Source of the DNA: Rhodoluna sp.
GTDB lineage: Bacteria > Actinomycetota > Actinomycetes > Actinomycetales > Microbacteriaceae
NCBI GenBank assembly: GCA_023260375.1
Contig: JALQVK010000093.1
Location: 1 to 7,486 of the forward strand
DNA: 7,486 nt
Direction of reading: 5' to 3'
This document shows, in pieces, positions 1 to 5,290 of the stretch. Below the pieces are notes generated by a model. It searched no databases. It saw only the letters and a program-made list of their open reading frames with translations, and was not told where the DNA came from. Positions within the stretch are counted from its first letter, which is position 1. The number at the start of each line of letters is the position of its first letter. A program made the position numbers and the translations under genes.

Positions 1-320
1 GAACCAAGAAGCTTGGTTGCAGAGTCCTTAGCAACAGCTGGGCTGTCACCATCGCTCGAGTCTTCAAGCGAGAAGGTTACTGGCTGGCCAAGTACACCAC
101 CAGCGTCGTTGATGTCCTTGATTGCTAGGTCAATACCAGCAATTTCAGGTGGGGAAAGGAATGCAAGTGCACCGGTTAGTGGAAGAACTCCACCAAGCTT
201 CAGTACGCCGTCACCCTTGGCATAGGTTGGTGCAGGTGCTGCACAACCCGACAATGCAATAGCGGTTACTGCAACTGCAGCAACGGCGCTAAGTGCACGC
301 TTAGCCGAAAAAGCGCTCAT
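1..320 (-). CDS. ABC transporter substrate-binding lipoprotein, branched-chain amino acid type (partial, N-terminus only)
   Basis: Reading the minus strand from the ATG at 320-318 gives an open frame of 106 residues that runs off the left edge of the window. It starts MSAFSAKRAL, continues as a hydrophobic Ala/Val stretch and reaches a lipobox LSGC at residues 23-26, so the mature protein should be lipid-anchored at Cys26 on the outer face of the membrane. Residues 39-106 (LKLGGVLPLTG, then AGIDLAIKDINDAGGVLGQP) match the start of the type 1 periplasmic-binding fold of the LivJ/LivK family (Peripla_BP_6). By family, it would capture a small ligand such as a branched-chain amino acid, amide or urea and deliver it to an ABC permease, whose genes may lie to the left. 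A good ribosome binding site, AGGAG, lies 8 nt upstream of the ATG. The ligand cannot be told from this fragment. Confidence 0.88.
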   Translation of the reverse strand, partial: MSAFSAKRALSAVAAVAVTAIALSGCAAPAPTYAKGDGVLKLGGVLPLTGALAFLSPPEIAGIDLAIKDINDAGGVLGQPVTFSLEDSSDGDSPAVAKDSATKLLG

Positions 321-328
321 GTTTATAG

Positions 329-333
329 CTCCT
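329..333 (-). promoter_or_regulatory. Ribosome binding site of the substrate-binding lipoprotein gene
   Basis: Minus-strand AGGAG, 8 nt before the ATG at 320. It supports this start, which also places a normal lipoprotein signal peptide at the N-terminus. Confidence 0.8.
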
Positions 334-347
334 AATAAATTAAGGCA

Positions 348-365
348 GTCAAGGTTTTCCTTGAC
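348..365. repeat. Perfect 7-bp inverted repeat upstream of the lipoprotein gene (operator or leader hairpin)
   Basis: The minus strand reads GTCAAGGAAAACCTTGAC, a perfect 7-bp palindrome arm pair around a 4-nt AAAA centre, lying 28 nt upstream of the lipoprotein ATG. There is no T-tract right after it, so it does not look like a terminator. Its place just downstream of a possible -10 box suggests either a repressor operator or a 5'-leader hairpin. This is inference from position and symmetry only. Confidence 0.5.
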
Positions 366-377
366 CGTCCACCTTCG

Positions 378-383
378 ATTTTA
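378..383 (-). promoter_or_regulatory. Possible -10 box for the lipoprotein gene
   Basis: Minus-strand TAAAAT, 5 of 6 to the TATAAT consensus, about 58 nt before the ATG. I see no convincing -35 hexamer at 16-18 bp, so this is a weak assignment. Confidence 0.3.
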
Positions 384-393
384 CTCGTCAATA

Positions 394-444
394 GGGCATT
401 AACTTTAGGCGCAGGCAACATAGCGTAACCAAATAGTTATGCCC
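394..444. repeat. Long imperfect inverted repeat between rarD and the lipoprotein gene
   Basis: GGGCATTAACT at 394-404 pairs with AGTTATGCCC at 435-444: ten base pairs with one bulged T, and some further partial pairing inside the 30-nt loop. It begins 12 nt after the rarD stop codon in the direction of rarD transcription. It could end or protect the rarD transcript, but no T-run follows on the minus strand, so it is not a standard intrinsic terminator. Confidence 0.4.
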
Positions 445-455
445 ATGTAAATTCT

Positions 456-1349
456 TTATTTCGCGCCTCGATTACGCACCAAATCGACACTGAGCAGCAC
501 CAAAGCCAGCCAAACCAGGCCAAAGCCAATCCAGCGGACTGCCGGCATTGGCTCGTGAAATACCGTTAGCGCGAGAACGAATTGGATGCTCGGAGTTAGG
601 TACTGCATGAAACCCACATATTTAAGTGGAAGGTGCTGGGCGGCCAGACCAAACAGAATAAGCGGAACCGCTGTCATGACGCCGTAAAAGCCAAGACCTG
701 CGGCTCCCCAAAAGCCATGACTCAGGAAGGTGATTCCCTGAGAAGAGAGCGACACAATCCAGAGTTGGACAATTGCCACTGGAAGGAGCAGACCAGATTC
801 GAGTGCAAAGCTATTGACGGCCGATACCTGACCGCCGAGCTTACTTTTAGCCAACCCGTAAACCGCGAATGAGAATGCCAAACTGAGTGCTAGCCAAGGT
901 GGCTGACCGTAATCAACGGTCAAAACTATTACTGCAAGCAATCCGAAGGCTACCGCCGACCATTGCAATCTGGTCAGTTTTTCTTTCAGAAATACCACCG
1001 CGAGAGCAATTGTCACTAGCGGATTAATGAAATAGCCGAGTGACGACTCAATGACGTGGTGATCGACGATGGCGATTACATAAATCTGCCAGTTGACCAT
1101 TATTAGAACGCTTGAAACCAGCACCCACTTGAACTGTCTCCAGTTCTTCATGACTACCCAAATCTGTTTGTAGTCTTTGCGAATCCCAATAATTACAGCG
1201 GCAGTCAGAAAGCCGAAGACGATCCGCCAAACCACAATTTCCCAAGGTCCTGCAAAAGCAAGCAAAGTGATAATCAGTGGGAAGCTTCCCCAGATCAGAT
1301 AGGCGCTCAAACCGTAAGTGAGGCCCTTCGCCGTGTTCTTTTCTTCCAC
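456..1349 (-). CDS. rarD: RarD-like EamA-family permease
   Basis: A 297-residue integral membrane protein, the usual length for RarD. It begins MEEKNTAKGLTYGLSAYLIWG, resembling the family start (short basic leader, Kgl..gl.AYliWG.fPl), and is built of about ten hydrophobic helices in two repeated EamA halves (roughly residues 10-145 and 150-290). Near the C-terminus GLAAQHLPLKYVGFMQYLTP, then FVLALTVFHEP, is the part most typical of RarD rather than other EamA members. RarD was named from a chloramphenicol-sensitivity association; the natural substrate is unsettled, so export or import of a small metabolite is the most that can be said. The start is GTG at 1349-1347; no clear Shine-Dalgarno precedes it. 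Minus-strand TAGGCT lies 7 nt before the GTG, so a leaderless transcript is possible. It lies 64 bp downstream of groES, beyond the groES terminator, so it is probably separately transcribed. Confidence 0.88.
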   Translation of the reverse strand: MEEKNTAKGLTYGLSAYLIWGSFPLIITLLAFAGPWEIVVWRIVFGFLTAAVIIGIRKDYKQIWVVMKNWRQFKWVLVSSVLIMVNWQIYVIAIVDHHVIESSLGYFINPLVTIALAVVFLKEKLTRLQWSAVAFGLLAVIVLTVDYGQPPWLALSLAFSFAVYGLAKSKLGGQVSAVNSFALESGLLLPVAIVQLWIVSLSSQGITFLSHGFWGAAGLGFYGVMTAVPLILFGLAAQHLPLKYVGFMQYLTPSIQFVLALTVFHEPMPAVRWIGFGLVWLALVLLSVDLVRNRGAK

Positions 1350-1361
1350 CCGCGTAAGCCT

Positions 1362-1399
1362 ACGTTAAAAGAAACAGACCCCCGATTTCTCGAGGGTCT
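1362..1399 (-). terminator. Intrinsic terminator of groES
   Basis: On the minus strand AGACCCTCGA, a GAAA tetraloop, then TCGGGGGTCT form a 10-bp stem (1376-1399) followed by the T-rich run GTTTCTTTT. As minus-strand RNA the stem is fully paired if one U-G wobble is counted; on the plus strand the same position is a C-A mismatch. That asymmetry, the GNRA loop and the T-rich tail all show it serves the minus strand. It sits 14 nt after the groES stop codon. Confidence 0.85.
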
Positions 1400-1413
1400 A
1401 TAGCTACTTTTTC

Positions 1414-1710
1414 TTAGCGAACGACGACAGCTAGTACGTCGCGGGCTGATAGCACTAGGTACTCTTCGTTGTTGTACTTTAGCTCGGTGCCGCCGTACTT
1501 CGAGAAGATGACCTTGTCGCCTACTGCTACGTCTACTGGAATGCGCTTGCCAGAGTCGTCTACGCGACCAGGACCAACAGCGATTACTTCAGCTTCCTGT
1601 GGGCGCTCTTTAGCGGTGTCTGGAATTACCAGACCCGATGCGGTTACGGTCTCTGCCTCTAGTGGGCGAACGACGATGCGATCTTCAAGTGGCTTGATTG
1701 TTACCGACAC
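1414..1710 (-). CDS. groES: Co-chaperonin GroES (Hsp10)
   Basis: A 98-residue protein beginning (M)[19 protein letters not shown] and continuing [27 protein letters not shown] and [11 protein letters not shown] to the end [11 protein letters not shown]. This matches actinobacterial GroES over its full length. Seven copies cap the GroEL chamber through the mobile loop (here around residues 16-34) during ATP-driven folding in the cytoplasm. The start chosen is GTG at 1710-1708: it has AGAGG 5 nt upstream and gives the standard family N-terminus. An in-frame ATG at 1734-1732 would add eight residues (MIYKEEVN) unlike the family and has a poorer ribosome site. The gene is alone: a terminator follows at once and the next gene is rarD, so groEL must be elsewhere. 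A CIRCE operator upstream indicates HrcA heat-shock control. Confidence 0.97.
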   Translation of the reverse strand: MSVTIKPLEDRIVVRPLEAETVTASGLVIPDTAKERPQEAEVIAVGPGRVDDSGKRIPVDVAVGDKVIFSKYGGTELKYNNEEYLVLSARDVLAVVVR

Positions 1711-1715
1711 ATTGA

Positions 1716-1720
1716 CCTCT
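1716..1720 (-). promoter_or_regulatory. groES ribosome binding site deciding the GTG start
   Basis: Minus-strand AGAGG (within GAAGAGG), 5 nt before the GTG at 1710. Because it lies inside the 8-codon upstream extension, it favours the GTG over the ATG at 1734. Confidence 0.7.
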
Positions 1721-1741
1721 TCTTTATAAATCATTGGGATT

Positions 1742-1756
1742 TTGCCTTGTGGGCAA
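1742..1756 (-). repeat. Small inverted repeat at the start of the groES leader
   Basis: Minus-strand TTGCC-CACAA-GGCAA, a 5-bp stem with a 5-nt loop. If the promoter called at 1764-1792 is right, this hairpin would lie at the very 5' end of the groES mRNA, where such stems can protect a transcript. The stem is short and could be chance. Confidence 0.3.
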
Positions 1757-1763
1757 TAAGTAA

Positions 1764-1792
1764 AGTGTAAATCACCGTTAGCACTCGCGCAA
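1764..1792 (-). promoter_or_regulatory. groES promoter (overlaps CIRCE)
   Basis: On the minus strand a -35-like TTGCGC (1792-1787) and a -10-like TACACT (1769-1764) are separated by exactly 17 bp. Transcription would start near 1757, giving a leader of about 46 nt. The -35 box lies in the CIRCE spacer, so HrcA bound to CIRCE would block RNA polymerase. The hexamers are each only partial consensus matches; the spacing and overlap with CIRCE are the main support. Confidence 0.55.
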
Positions 1793-1804
1793 GTAGAGTG
1801 CTAG
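1778..1804. promoter_or_regulatory. CIRCE element (HrcA operator)
   Basis: The plus strand reads TTAGCACTC, nine bases, then GAGTGCTAG. The consensus CIRCE is TTAGCACTC-N9-GAGTGCTAA, so this is a 17-of-18 match with the exact 9-bp spacer. HrcA, a heat-sensitive repressor whose activity depends on GroE, binds this site and represses chaperonin genes. Here it lies upstream of groES, with the groES -35 box in its centre. It also ends 9 bp before the start codon of the divergent methyltransferase gene, so it may act on both. Confidence 0.95.
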
Positions 1805-1807
1805 TTT
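1778..1807 (+). promoter_or_regulatory. Possible promoter of the methyltransferase gene, within CIRCE (leaderless)
   Basis: TTAGCA at 1778-1783 and TAGTTT at 1802-1807 are separated by 18 bp. Transcription would then start 6-7 nt after the -10 box, that is at or next to the A of the ATG at 1814. No Shine-Dalgarno sequence lies between the CIRCE arm and the ATG, which agrees with a leaderless message, a common type in Actinobacteria. The hexamers are weak matches; this is inference. Confidence 0.4.
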
Positions 1808-1813
1808 TGGTTC

Positions 1814-3007
1814 ATGCAGCGCGAAGACTTCGTGAAACTTCTCTCCCCGGAAGGCCAAGCCCTACTCGGTGAGGTCGCTGTTGATTCCAAGTTAGACGTC
1901 GTCAAGACTGTCACTCGCTTGAGGGCCGCTGGCCATGACGCTGGGCTGGTTGCCACGGTGCTCACCCAAGCCAAACTTCGGGCTCGCGCTGCTGCCAAGT
2001 TCGGTGAATTTGCCTCCCAAATGTTTTTCACAGAAGACGGCCTTGAGCAATCTTCTCGCCTGCAGGTTTCGGCTCTCCACGCCGGACGCTTTCGCGATGC
2101 TGGCATCAAACAGGTTGCAGATCTTGGCTGTGGTGTTGCTTCCGAGTCAATTGCCCTCGCGGCGCTCGGTATCGAAGTCGTTGCCGTCGAACTCGACGAG
2201 GTTACCGCTGCCTGCGCAAGTTATAACCTGGCTCCATTTGAAAATGCCAAAGTCTTGAACCAAGACGTGACCAAAATAAACTTGGACGAATTTGAGGCGC
2301 AGTTTTTTGACCCGGCTCGCCGTGAACTTGGAACCGGTCGCGAAAAGGCGACCCGCAAGTTTGATCCGGCGGCCTTTTCGCCCAACTTTAACTGGGTTTT
2401 GGAGCAGGCAGTTAAGCGACCTACCGGAATCAAGTTAGGGCCCGGTCATCCGCACGATGCGATTCCCGAAGGTGTTGAGGCACAATGGGTTTCGGTAGGT
2501 GGCGATTTGGTTGAGCTTTCGCTCTGGTTTGGCAAACTTGCTCGTCCTGGCATTTCCCGCTCGGCGCTTTTGGTCAAGGACGACCAGCGTTTCGAACTCA
2601 ACAGCCCAGACACCGATCAGCCCTCGGCAGAAGTGCGCGAGCTGGGTGCCTACATTTACGAGCCGGACAATGCCGTGGTTCGGTCCCACCTGATTTCGGT
2701 GCTGGCAAGAGATTTGAACCTAGGGATTATTTCCCCAGAAATTGCATATCTCACTGGGGACTCAGAGCTTTCCAGTCCGTGGCTTCGAGGTTTCCGAGTT
2801 TTGGAGACCCTGACCTTCGACCGTAAGAAGTTGAAGGCTCGCCTGCACGAACTGCACGTTGGCGTCCTAGAAATTAAGAAACGCGGAAGCGATGTGGTGC
2901 CTGAGGTGCTTCGAAAAGAACTTCAGTTAAAAGGTGAGAGAGCCGCCACCCTGATTATTACCAGGGTGGGCGACTCTCATCGCGCGCTTATTTGCGAAGC
3001 GCTTTAA
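1814..3007 (+). CDS. Class I SAM-dependent methyltransferase with C-terminal THUMP-like domain
   Basis: A 397-residue protein in three parts. Residues 1-95 are a helical N-terminal region (LLSPEGQALL near the start). Residues about 96-240 form a Rossmann methyltransferase fold: motif I VADLGCGVASES (101-112), the acidic end of strand 2 VELD (125-128), and FFDPARR (164-170) where many methyltransferases carry (N/D)PPY. Residues about 325-395 form the THUMP-like domain, with LHVGVLEIKKRG (347-358) and ATLIITRVG. The motif YEPDNAVVR (282-290) is also typical of this family. The fold and the THUMP-like module suggest methylation of an RNA base, but the substrate is not known to me; the DPAR motif differs from usual N6-adenine or N2-guanine enzymes. 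It is the only plus-strand gene here, divergent from groES, without a Shine-Dalgarno sequence. The start gives the family's usual N-terminus. Confidence 0.87.
   Translation: MQREDFVKLLSPEGQALLGEVAVDSKLDVVKTVTRLRAAGHDAGLVATVLTQAKLRARAAAKFGEFASQMFFTEDGLEQSSRLQVSALHAGRFRDAGIKQVADLGCGVASESIALAALGIEVVAVELDEVTAACASYNLAPFENAKVLNQDVTKINLDEFEAQFFDPARRELGTGREKATRKFDPAAFSPNFNWVLEQAVKRPTGIKLGPGHPHDAIPEGVEAQWVSVGGDLVELSLWFGKLARPGISRSALLVKDDQRFELNSPDTDQPSAEVRELGAYIYEPDNAVVRSHLISVLARDLNLGIISPEIAYLTGDSELSSPWLRGFRVLETLTFDRKKLKARLHELHVGVLEIKKRGSDVVPEVLRKELQLKGERAATLIITRVGDSHRALICEAL
2929..2978 (-). terminator. Intrinsic terminator for the minus-strand DUF4190 transcript, inside the methyltransferase coding region
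   Basis: On the minus strand the 17-nt arm at 2978-2962 (GAGAGTCGCC... ACCCTG) pairs with the 16-nt arm at 2953-2938 (CAGGGT... CTCTC) around an 8-nt loop. This gives 16 base pairs with one bulged C and one U-G wobble. Five bases later comes TTTT (2932-2929). On the plus strand the wobble becomes an A-C mismatch, so the structure fits minus-strand RNA better. It lies 30-80 nt after the stop codon of the 3008-3478 gene. The T-run is short and not adjacent, so efficiency may be moderate. Confidence 0.65.
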
Positions 3008-3009
3008 TT
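2984..3009 (+). terminator. Possible intrinsic terminator of the methyltransferase gene, overlapping its stop codon
   Basis: GCGCTT (2984-2989), a 7-nt loop, then AAGCGC (2997-3002), followed by TTTAATT. The stem is only 6 bp and the tail is interrupted by AA, and the stop codon TAA lies within the tail. It is plausible as a terminator on the plus strand but weak. Confidence 0.4.
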
Positions 3010-3478
3010 ACTGAGCTGGGGTTACGGTAGAGGTTCCGCCATCAACCTGAGGCTGCATAGGCATCTGCATCTGGAACTGGCCGCCCTGGTCACCATCGCG
3101 GTCAAAGCGCATCATTCCACCACCATTGTGGTCGCCGAAGCCACCAACCGGAATACCGTTGCGAGCACCCCAAATGCTTAGAGCAATAAAACCTAGCGAG
3201 CTCAAAACCCACAAACCGATGACGGTGTAACCGGCGGCGATACCGGCAATTGCCAACCCGCGTCCAGCCTGGCCAGACTTCTTGATTTGAGCAAGTGAAA
3301 CGTGTCCGGTGATAACCGCTGCAGCGGCACCGAAACCGGTAACTGCACTAGCTAGTGAAACAACGGCCAGCGAGTTTAGGTTGGTGAAGTCATACTTTGC
3401 GCGAGCAGGCTTGTCTGCCTTCTTGGTCTTTGGAGCTTCGGTCTCGTAGACCACTTCTTCGATCTTTTCTTTGGCCAT
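3008..3478 (-). CDS. DUF4190 domain membrane protein
   Basis: A 156-residue protein with a charged cytoplasmic-type N-terminus (residues 1-30, rich in Lys and Glu), a first membrane helix about 34-58, the linking motif GHVSLAQIKKSGQAGRGLAIAGI (59-81, split here as GHVSLAQIKKSG and AGRGLAIAGI), and a second helix about 74-103. The helix-GH.aL.qIk.tg..GrGlAiaGl-helix arrangement is typical of DUF4190, a common actinobacterial domain of unknown function. The tail (about 108-156) is low in complexity: Gly/Asp-rich, then QFQMQMPMQPQ, then Thr/Ser-rich. The start ATG at 3478-3476 has AAGGAG 7 nt upstream. The gene follows the tsaD operon by 88 bp with no terminator seen in between, so it may receive read-through or have its own promoter. 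Its TAA stop directly abuts the TAA of the convergent methyltransferase gene. Confidence 0.82.
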   Translation of the reverse strand: MAKEKIEEVVYETEAPKTKKADKPARAKYDFTNLNSLAVVSLASAVTGFGAAAAVITGHVSLAQIKKSGQAGRGLAIAGIAAGYTVIGLWVLSSLGFIALSIWGARNGIPVGGFGDHNGGGMMRFDRDGDQGGQFQMQMPMQPQVDGGTSTVTPAQ

Positions 3479-3485
3479 TTTTGTT

Positions 3486-3491
3486 CTCCTT
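3486..3491 (-). promoter_or_regulatory. Ribosome binding site of the DUF4190 gene
   Basis: Minus-strand AAGGAG with a 7-nt spacer to the ATG at 3478. It is one of the strongest ribosome sites in the window and fixes the start. Confidence 0.8.
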
Positions 3492-3566
3492 GTTCGGTTG
3501 GCTAGTTACAAGTTGACTGCCCGTACCTGTGAGGAAACTGATAAAGACCTGTGTGTCGGCTAAAGA

Positions 3567-3788
3567 TTACTGACCAAGTTTTGCTCTGGTAGCCAGGGCT
3601 AGACCCGCGAAAACGAGCGTGAGTAAAAGAAAGATAGGTCCGAACATGGCTCCGATAACCAGTACCAGCATCGAGTGAAGCCAAAAATAACTTGCGACTA
3701 GCAGCAGTAAACAGATGCCGGTAATAATGGCAAACCACTTGGTGAGTTTTATCTGCTCTTTGTATAGCTTCTTGCTAACCGATTTCAT
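3567..3788 (-). CDS. Small two-helix membrane protein of unknown function, coupled to tsaD
   Basis: A 73-residue protein. The N-terminus is basic ([17 protein letters not shown], net positive), then come two hydrophobic segments, about 18-37 (ending ASYFWL) and 40-66 (containing GAMFGPIF), and a short end ATRAKLGQ. Lysines before the first helix and at the very end suggest both termini are cytoplasmic. I do not recognise a family. Its ATG overlaps the TGA stop of tsaD in ATGA (3788-3785), with no strong Shine-Dalgarno sequence, so translation probably depends on ribosomes finishing tsaD. That overlap, plus the clean membrane pattern, is the reason to call it a real gene. It is the last member of the tightly packed alr-tsaD operon. 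Confidence 0.72.
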   Translation of the reverse strand: MKSVSKKLYKEQIKLTKWFAIITGICLLLLVASYFWLHSMLVLVIGAMFGPIFLLLTLVFAGLALATRAKLGQ

Positions 3789-5290
3789 ACCGTTTGAACC
3801 ATTTCTACTGAAAGAGTGGAGTCGACTCCGAACTCGAGGCTTGAAGGGGCACGGCCGGCCATTACCAGTTGAGCACCCAAGGCAGCAATCATGGCTCCAT
3901 TGTCGGTACAGAGGCTGAGCGCAGGAATTCTCATTTCAATGCCATTTGCTGCACAACGTTCAGAAGCCAATTCACGGAGGCGAGCATTAGCCACAACACC
4001 GCCACCTAACAACAAGCGTTTAATGCCGTGGTCATTGCAGGCAGCAATCGCTTTTGCGGTGAGGACGTCCGCGACCGCCTCGCGAAAGCTTGCTGCAACA
4101 TCAGCCATCGAGAAATCTTCGCCTTTAGCCTCGGCAACTTCAACCCACCTGGCAACGGCAGTTTTGAGTCCCGAGAAAGAGAAATCGTAACGATGTTTTT
4201 CCATGTCCTTGGGCAGGGTCAAGCCTCGCGGAAACCTGATCGCCTTTGGGTCGCCACTAGCCGCAGCCTTGTCAATTGCCGGTCCGCCCGGGTAACTCAA
4301 GCCCAACAGCCTGGCCACTTTGTCGAAAGCCTCCCCAGCTGCATCGTCGATGGTTTCACCAAGCAGAGTCACGTCGTCTAATAGATCTCTCACCAACAAG
4401 AGCGAAGTGTGCCCTCCGGAAACGAGCAGGGCAATTGTTGGAAGTTCAAGGTCGCCTTCAAGCACATCAACTCCGACGTGCCCAACCAAGTGGTTCACCG
4501 CGTAAATCGGCTTACCGCTAGCAACGGCAAGAGCTTTGGCTGCACCAACCCCCACCATCAGCGCTCCCGCTAGACCGGGACCATTGGTAACGGCAATCGC
4601 ATCGATGTCTTGCATCGAAACCTTTGCATCGTGAAGCGCTTGGTTCAGGGTCGGTTGTAGCGCCTCAAGATGCGCGCGAGCAGCAATCTCTGGAACCACA
4701 CCACCGAATCGTGCGTGCTGATCCATTGAACTTGAAATCACATTGGCAAGCAAGGTGTTTCCTCGCACAATGCCAATTCCGGTCTCATCACAGGAAGACT
4801 CAATTCCTAGGACAATTGGTTCAGTCTTATTGCTAGGCGCCAGACGCGCTCGCATGATCCAGGCGTCAACGTTGTCTGGTTGGTAGTAGCGCTTCCGAGT
4901 ATCAATGTGTTCAAAACCCAAGGTCTCATAAAGGTTTTGTGCCGGAAGGTTGTCGGCCCGCACCTCCAAGAAAATATCGGTGGCTTTTAGGGTTTTGGCT
5001 TCAGCAAGAAGTCGATCCATCAACTTGCGACCAAATCCTCTGCCGCGAAATTCGGGGCTAACCGCGACGGTCTGCACATCAGCTTGTTCGCTTCCGGGAA
5101 TCTTGCTCAGTCCGGCATAGCCGAGCAATTTGTCTTCCTCCAGCAAAACAAAATAGCGAGTGTGATCCGCAAGAAGTTCAAATCGCATGGTTTCTTCAAG
5201 CCAAGAATCGTTTCCAAAACATACGTGTTCCAAAACCATAATTGCTTCAAGGTGATCTTCACTGGCGGCCAAGAGTTTGATGTCGGTCAT
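3785..5290 (-). CDS. rimI-tsaD: Bifunctional RimI-TsaD: S18 alanine N-acetyltransferase fused to tRNA t6A transferase subunit
   Basis: One 501-residue frame joins two enzymes. Residues 1-150 are a GNAT acetyltransferase of RimI type: acetyl-CoA motif [17 protein letters not shown] (75-91), LEVRADN (108-114) with the expected catalytic Glu109, and NLYETLGF (119-126) with Tyr121; RimI acetylates the N-terminal Ala of ribosomal protein S18. After a linker of about seven residues, TsaD (about 157-501) starts [17 protein letters not shown]. It has the metal-binding pair NHLVGH (His267, His271) and Asp463 (TDNGA), SGGHTS (291-296), YPGGPAID (333-340) and FSFSGLKTA. TsaD transfers threonylcarbamoyl to A37 of ANN-decoding tRNAs, with TsaB and TsaE. 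The two are usually separate neighbours. The ATG overlaps the tsaB stop (ATGA); Met146 could in theory start TsaD alone but has no visible ribosome site. Confidence 0.95.
   Translation of the reverse strand: MTDIKLLAASEDHLEAIMVLEHVCFGNDSWLEETMRFELLADHTRYFVLLEEDKLLGYAGLSKIPGSEQADVQTVAVSPEFRGRGFGRKLMDRLLAEAKTLKATDIFLEVRADNLPAQNLYETLGFEHIDTRKRYYQPDNVDAWIMRARLAPSNKTEPIVLGIESSCDETGIGIVRGNTLLANVISSSMDQHARFGGVVPEIAARAHLEALQPTLNQALHDAKVSMQDIDAIAVTNGPGLAGALMVGVGAAKALAVASGKPIYAVNHLVGHVGVDVLEGDLELPTIALLVSGGHTSLLLVRDLLDDVTLLGETIDDAAGEAFDKVARLLGLSYPGGPAIDKAAASGDPKAIRFPRGLTLPKDMEKHRYDFSFSGLKTAVARWVEVAEAKGEDFSMADVAASFREAVADVLTAKAIAACNDHGIKRLLLGGGVVANARLRELASERCAANGIEMRIPALSLCTDNGAMIAALGAQLVMAGRAPSSLEFGVDSTLSVEMVQTV

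Noticed and set aside
341..365. Intrinsic terminator for rarD at the 348-365 palindrome
   Set aside because: It lies about 90 nt beyond the rarD stop, inside the likely leader of the next gene, and is not followed by a T-run on the minus strand.
1711..1734. N-terminal extension of GroES from the ATG at 1734
   Set aside because: The eight added residues are unlike the family, and the ribosome site AGAGG lies within them, pointing to the GTG at 1710.
3525..3553. Two direct copies of CACAGGT (minus strand), at 3525-3531 and 3547-3553, 22 bp apart, upstream of the DUF4190 gene
   Set aside because: Spacing of two helical turns is suggestive of an activator site, but a 7-bp repeat in an 88-bp gap is quite likely by chance and there is no clear promoter next to it.
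3502..3738. 78-residue minus-strand frame crossing the 73-residue membrane gene and the gap before the DUF4190 gene
   Set aside because: It overlaps the better supported membrane protein in another frame, has no ribosome site, no hydrophobic or domain pattern, and an odd His/Arg/Ser-rich composition.
4028..4381. 117-residue plus-strand frame opposite the TsaD domain
   Set aside because: Antisense shadow of conserved TsaD sequence with no ribosome site or domain pattern.
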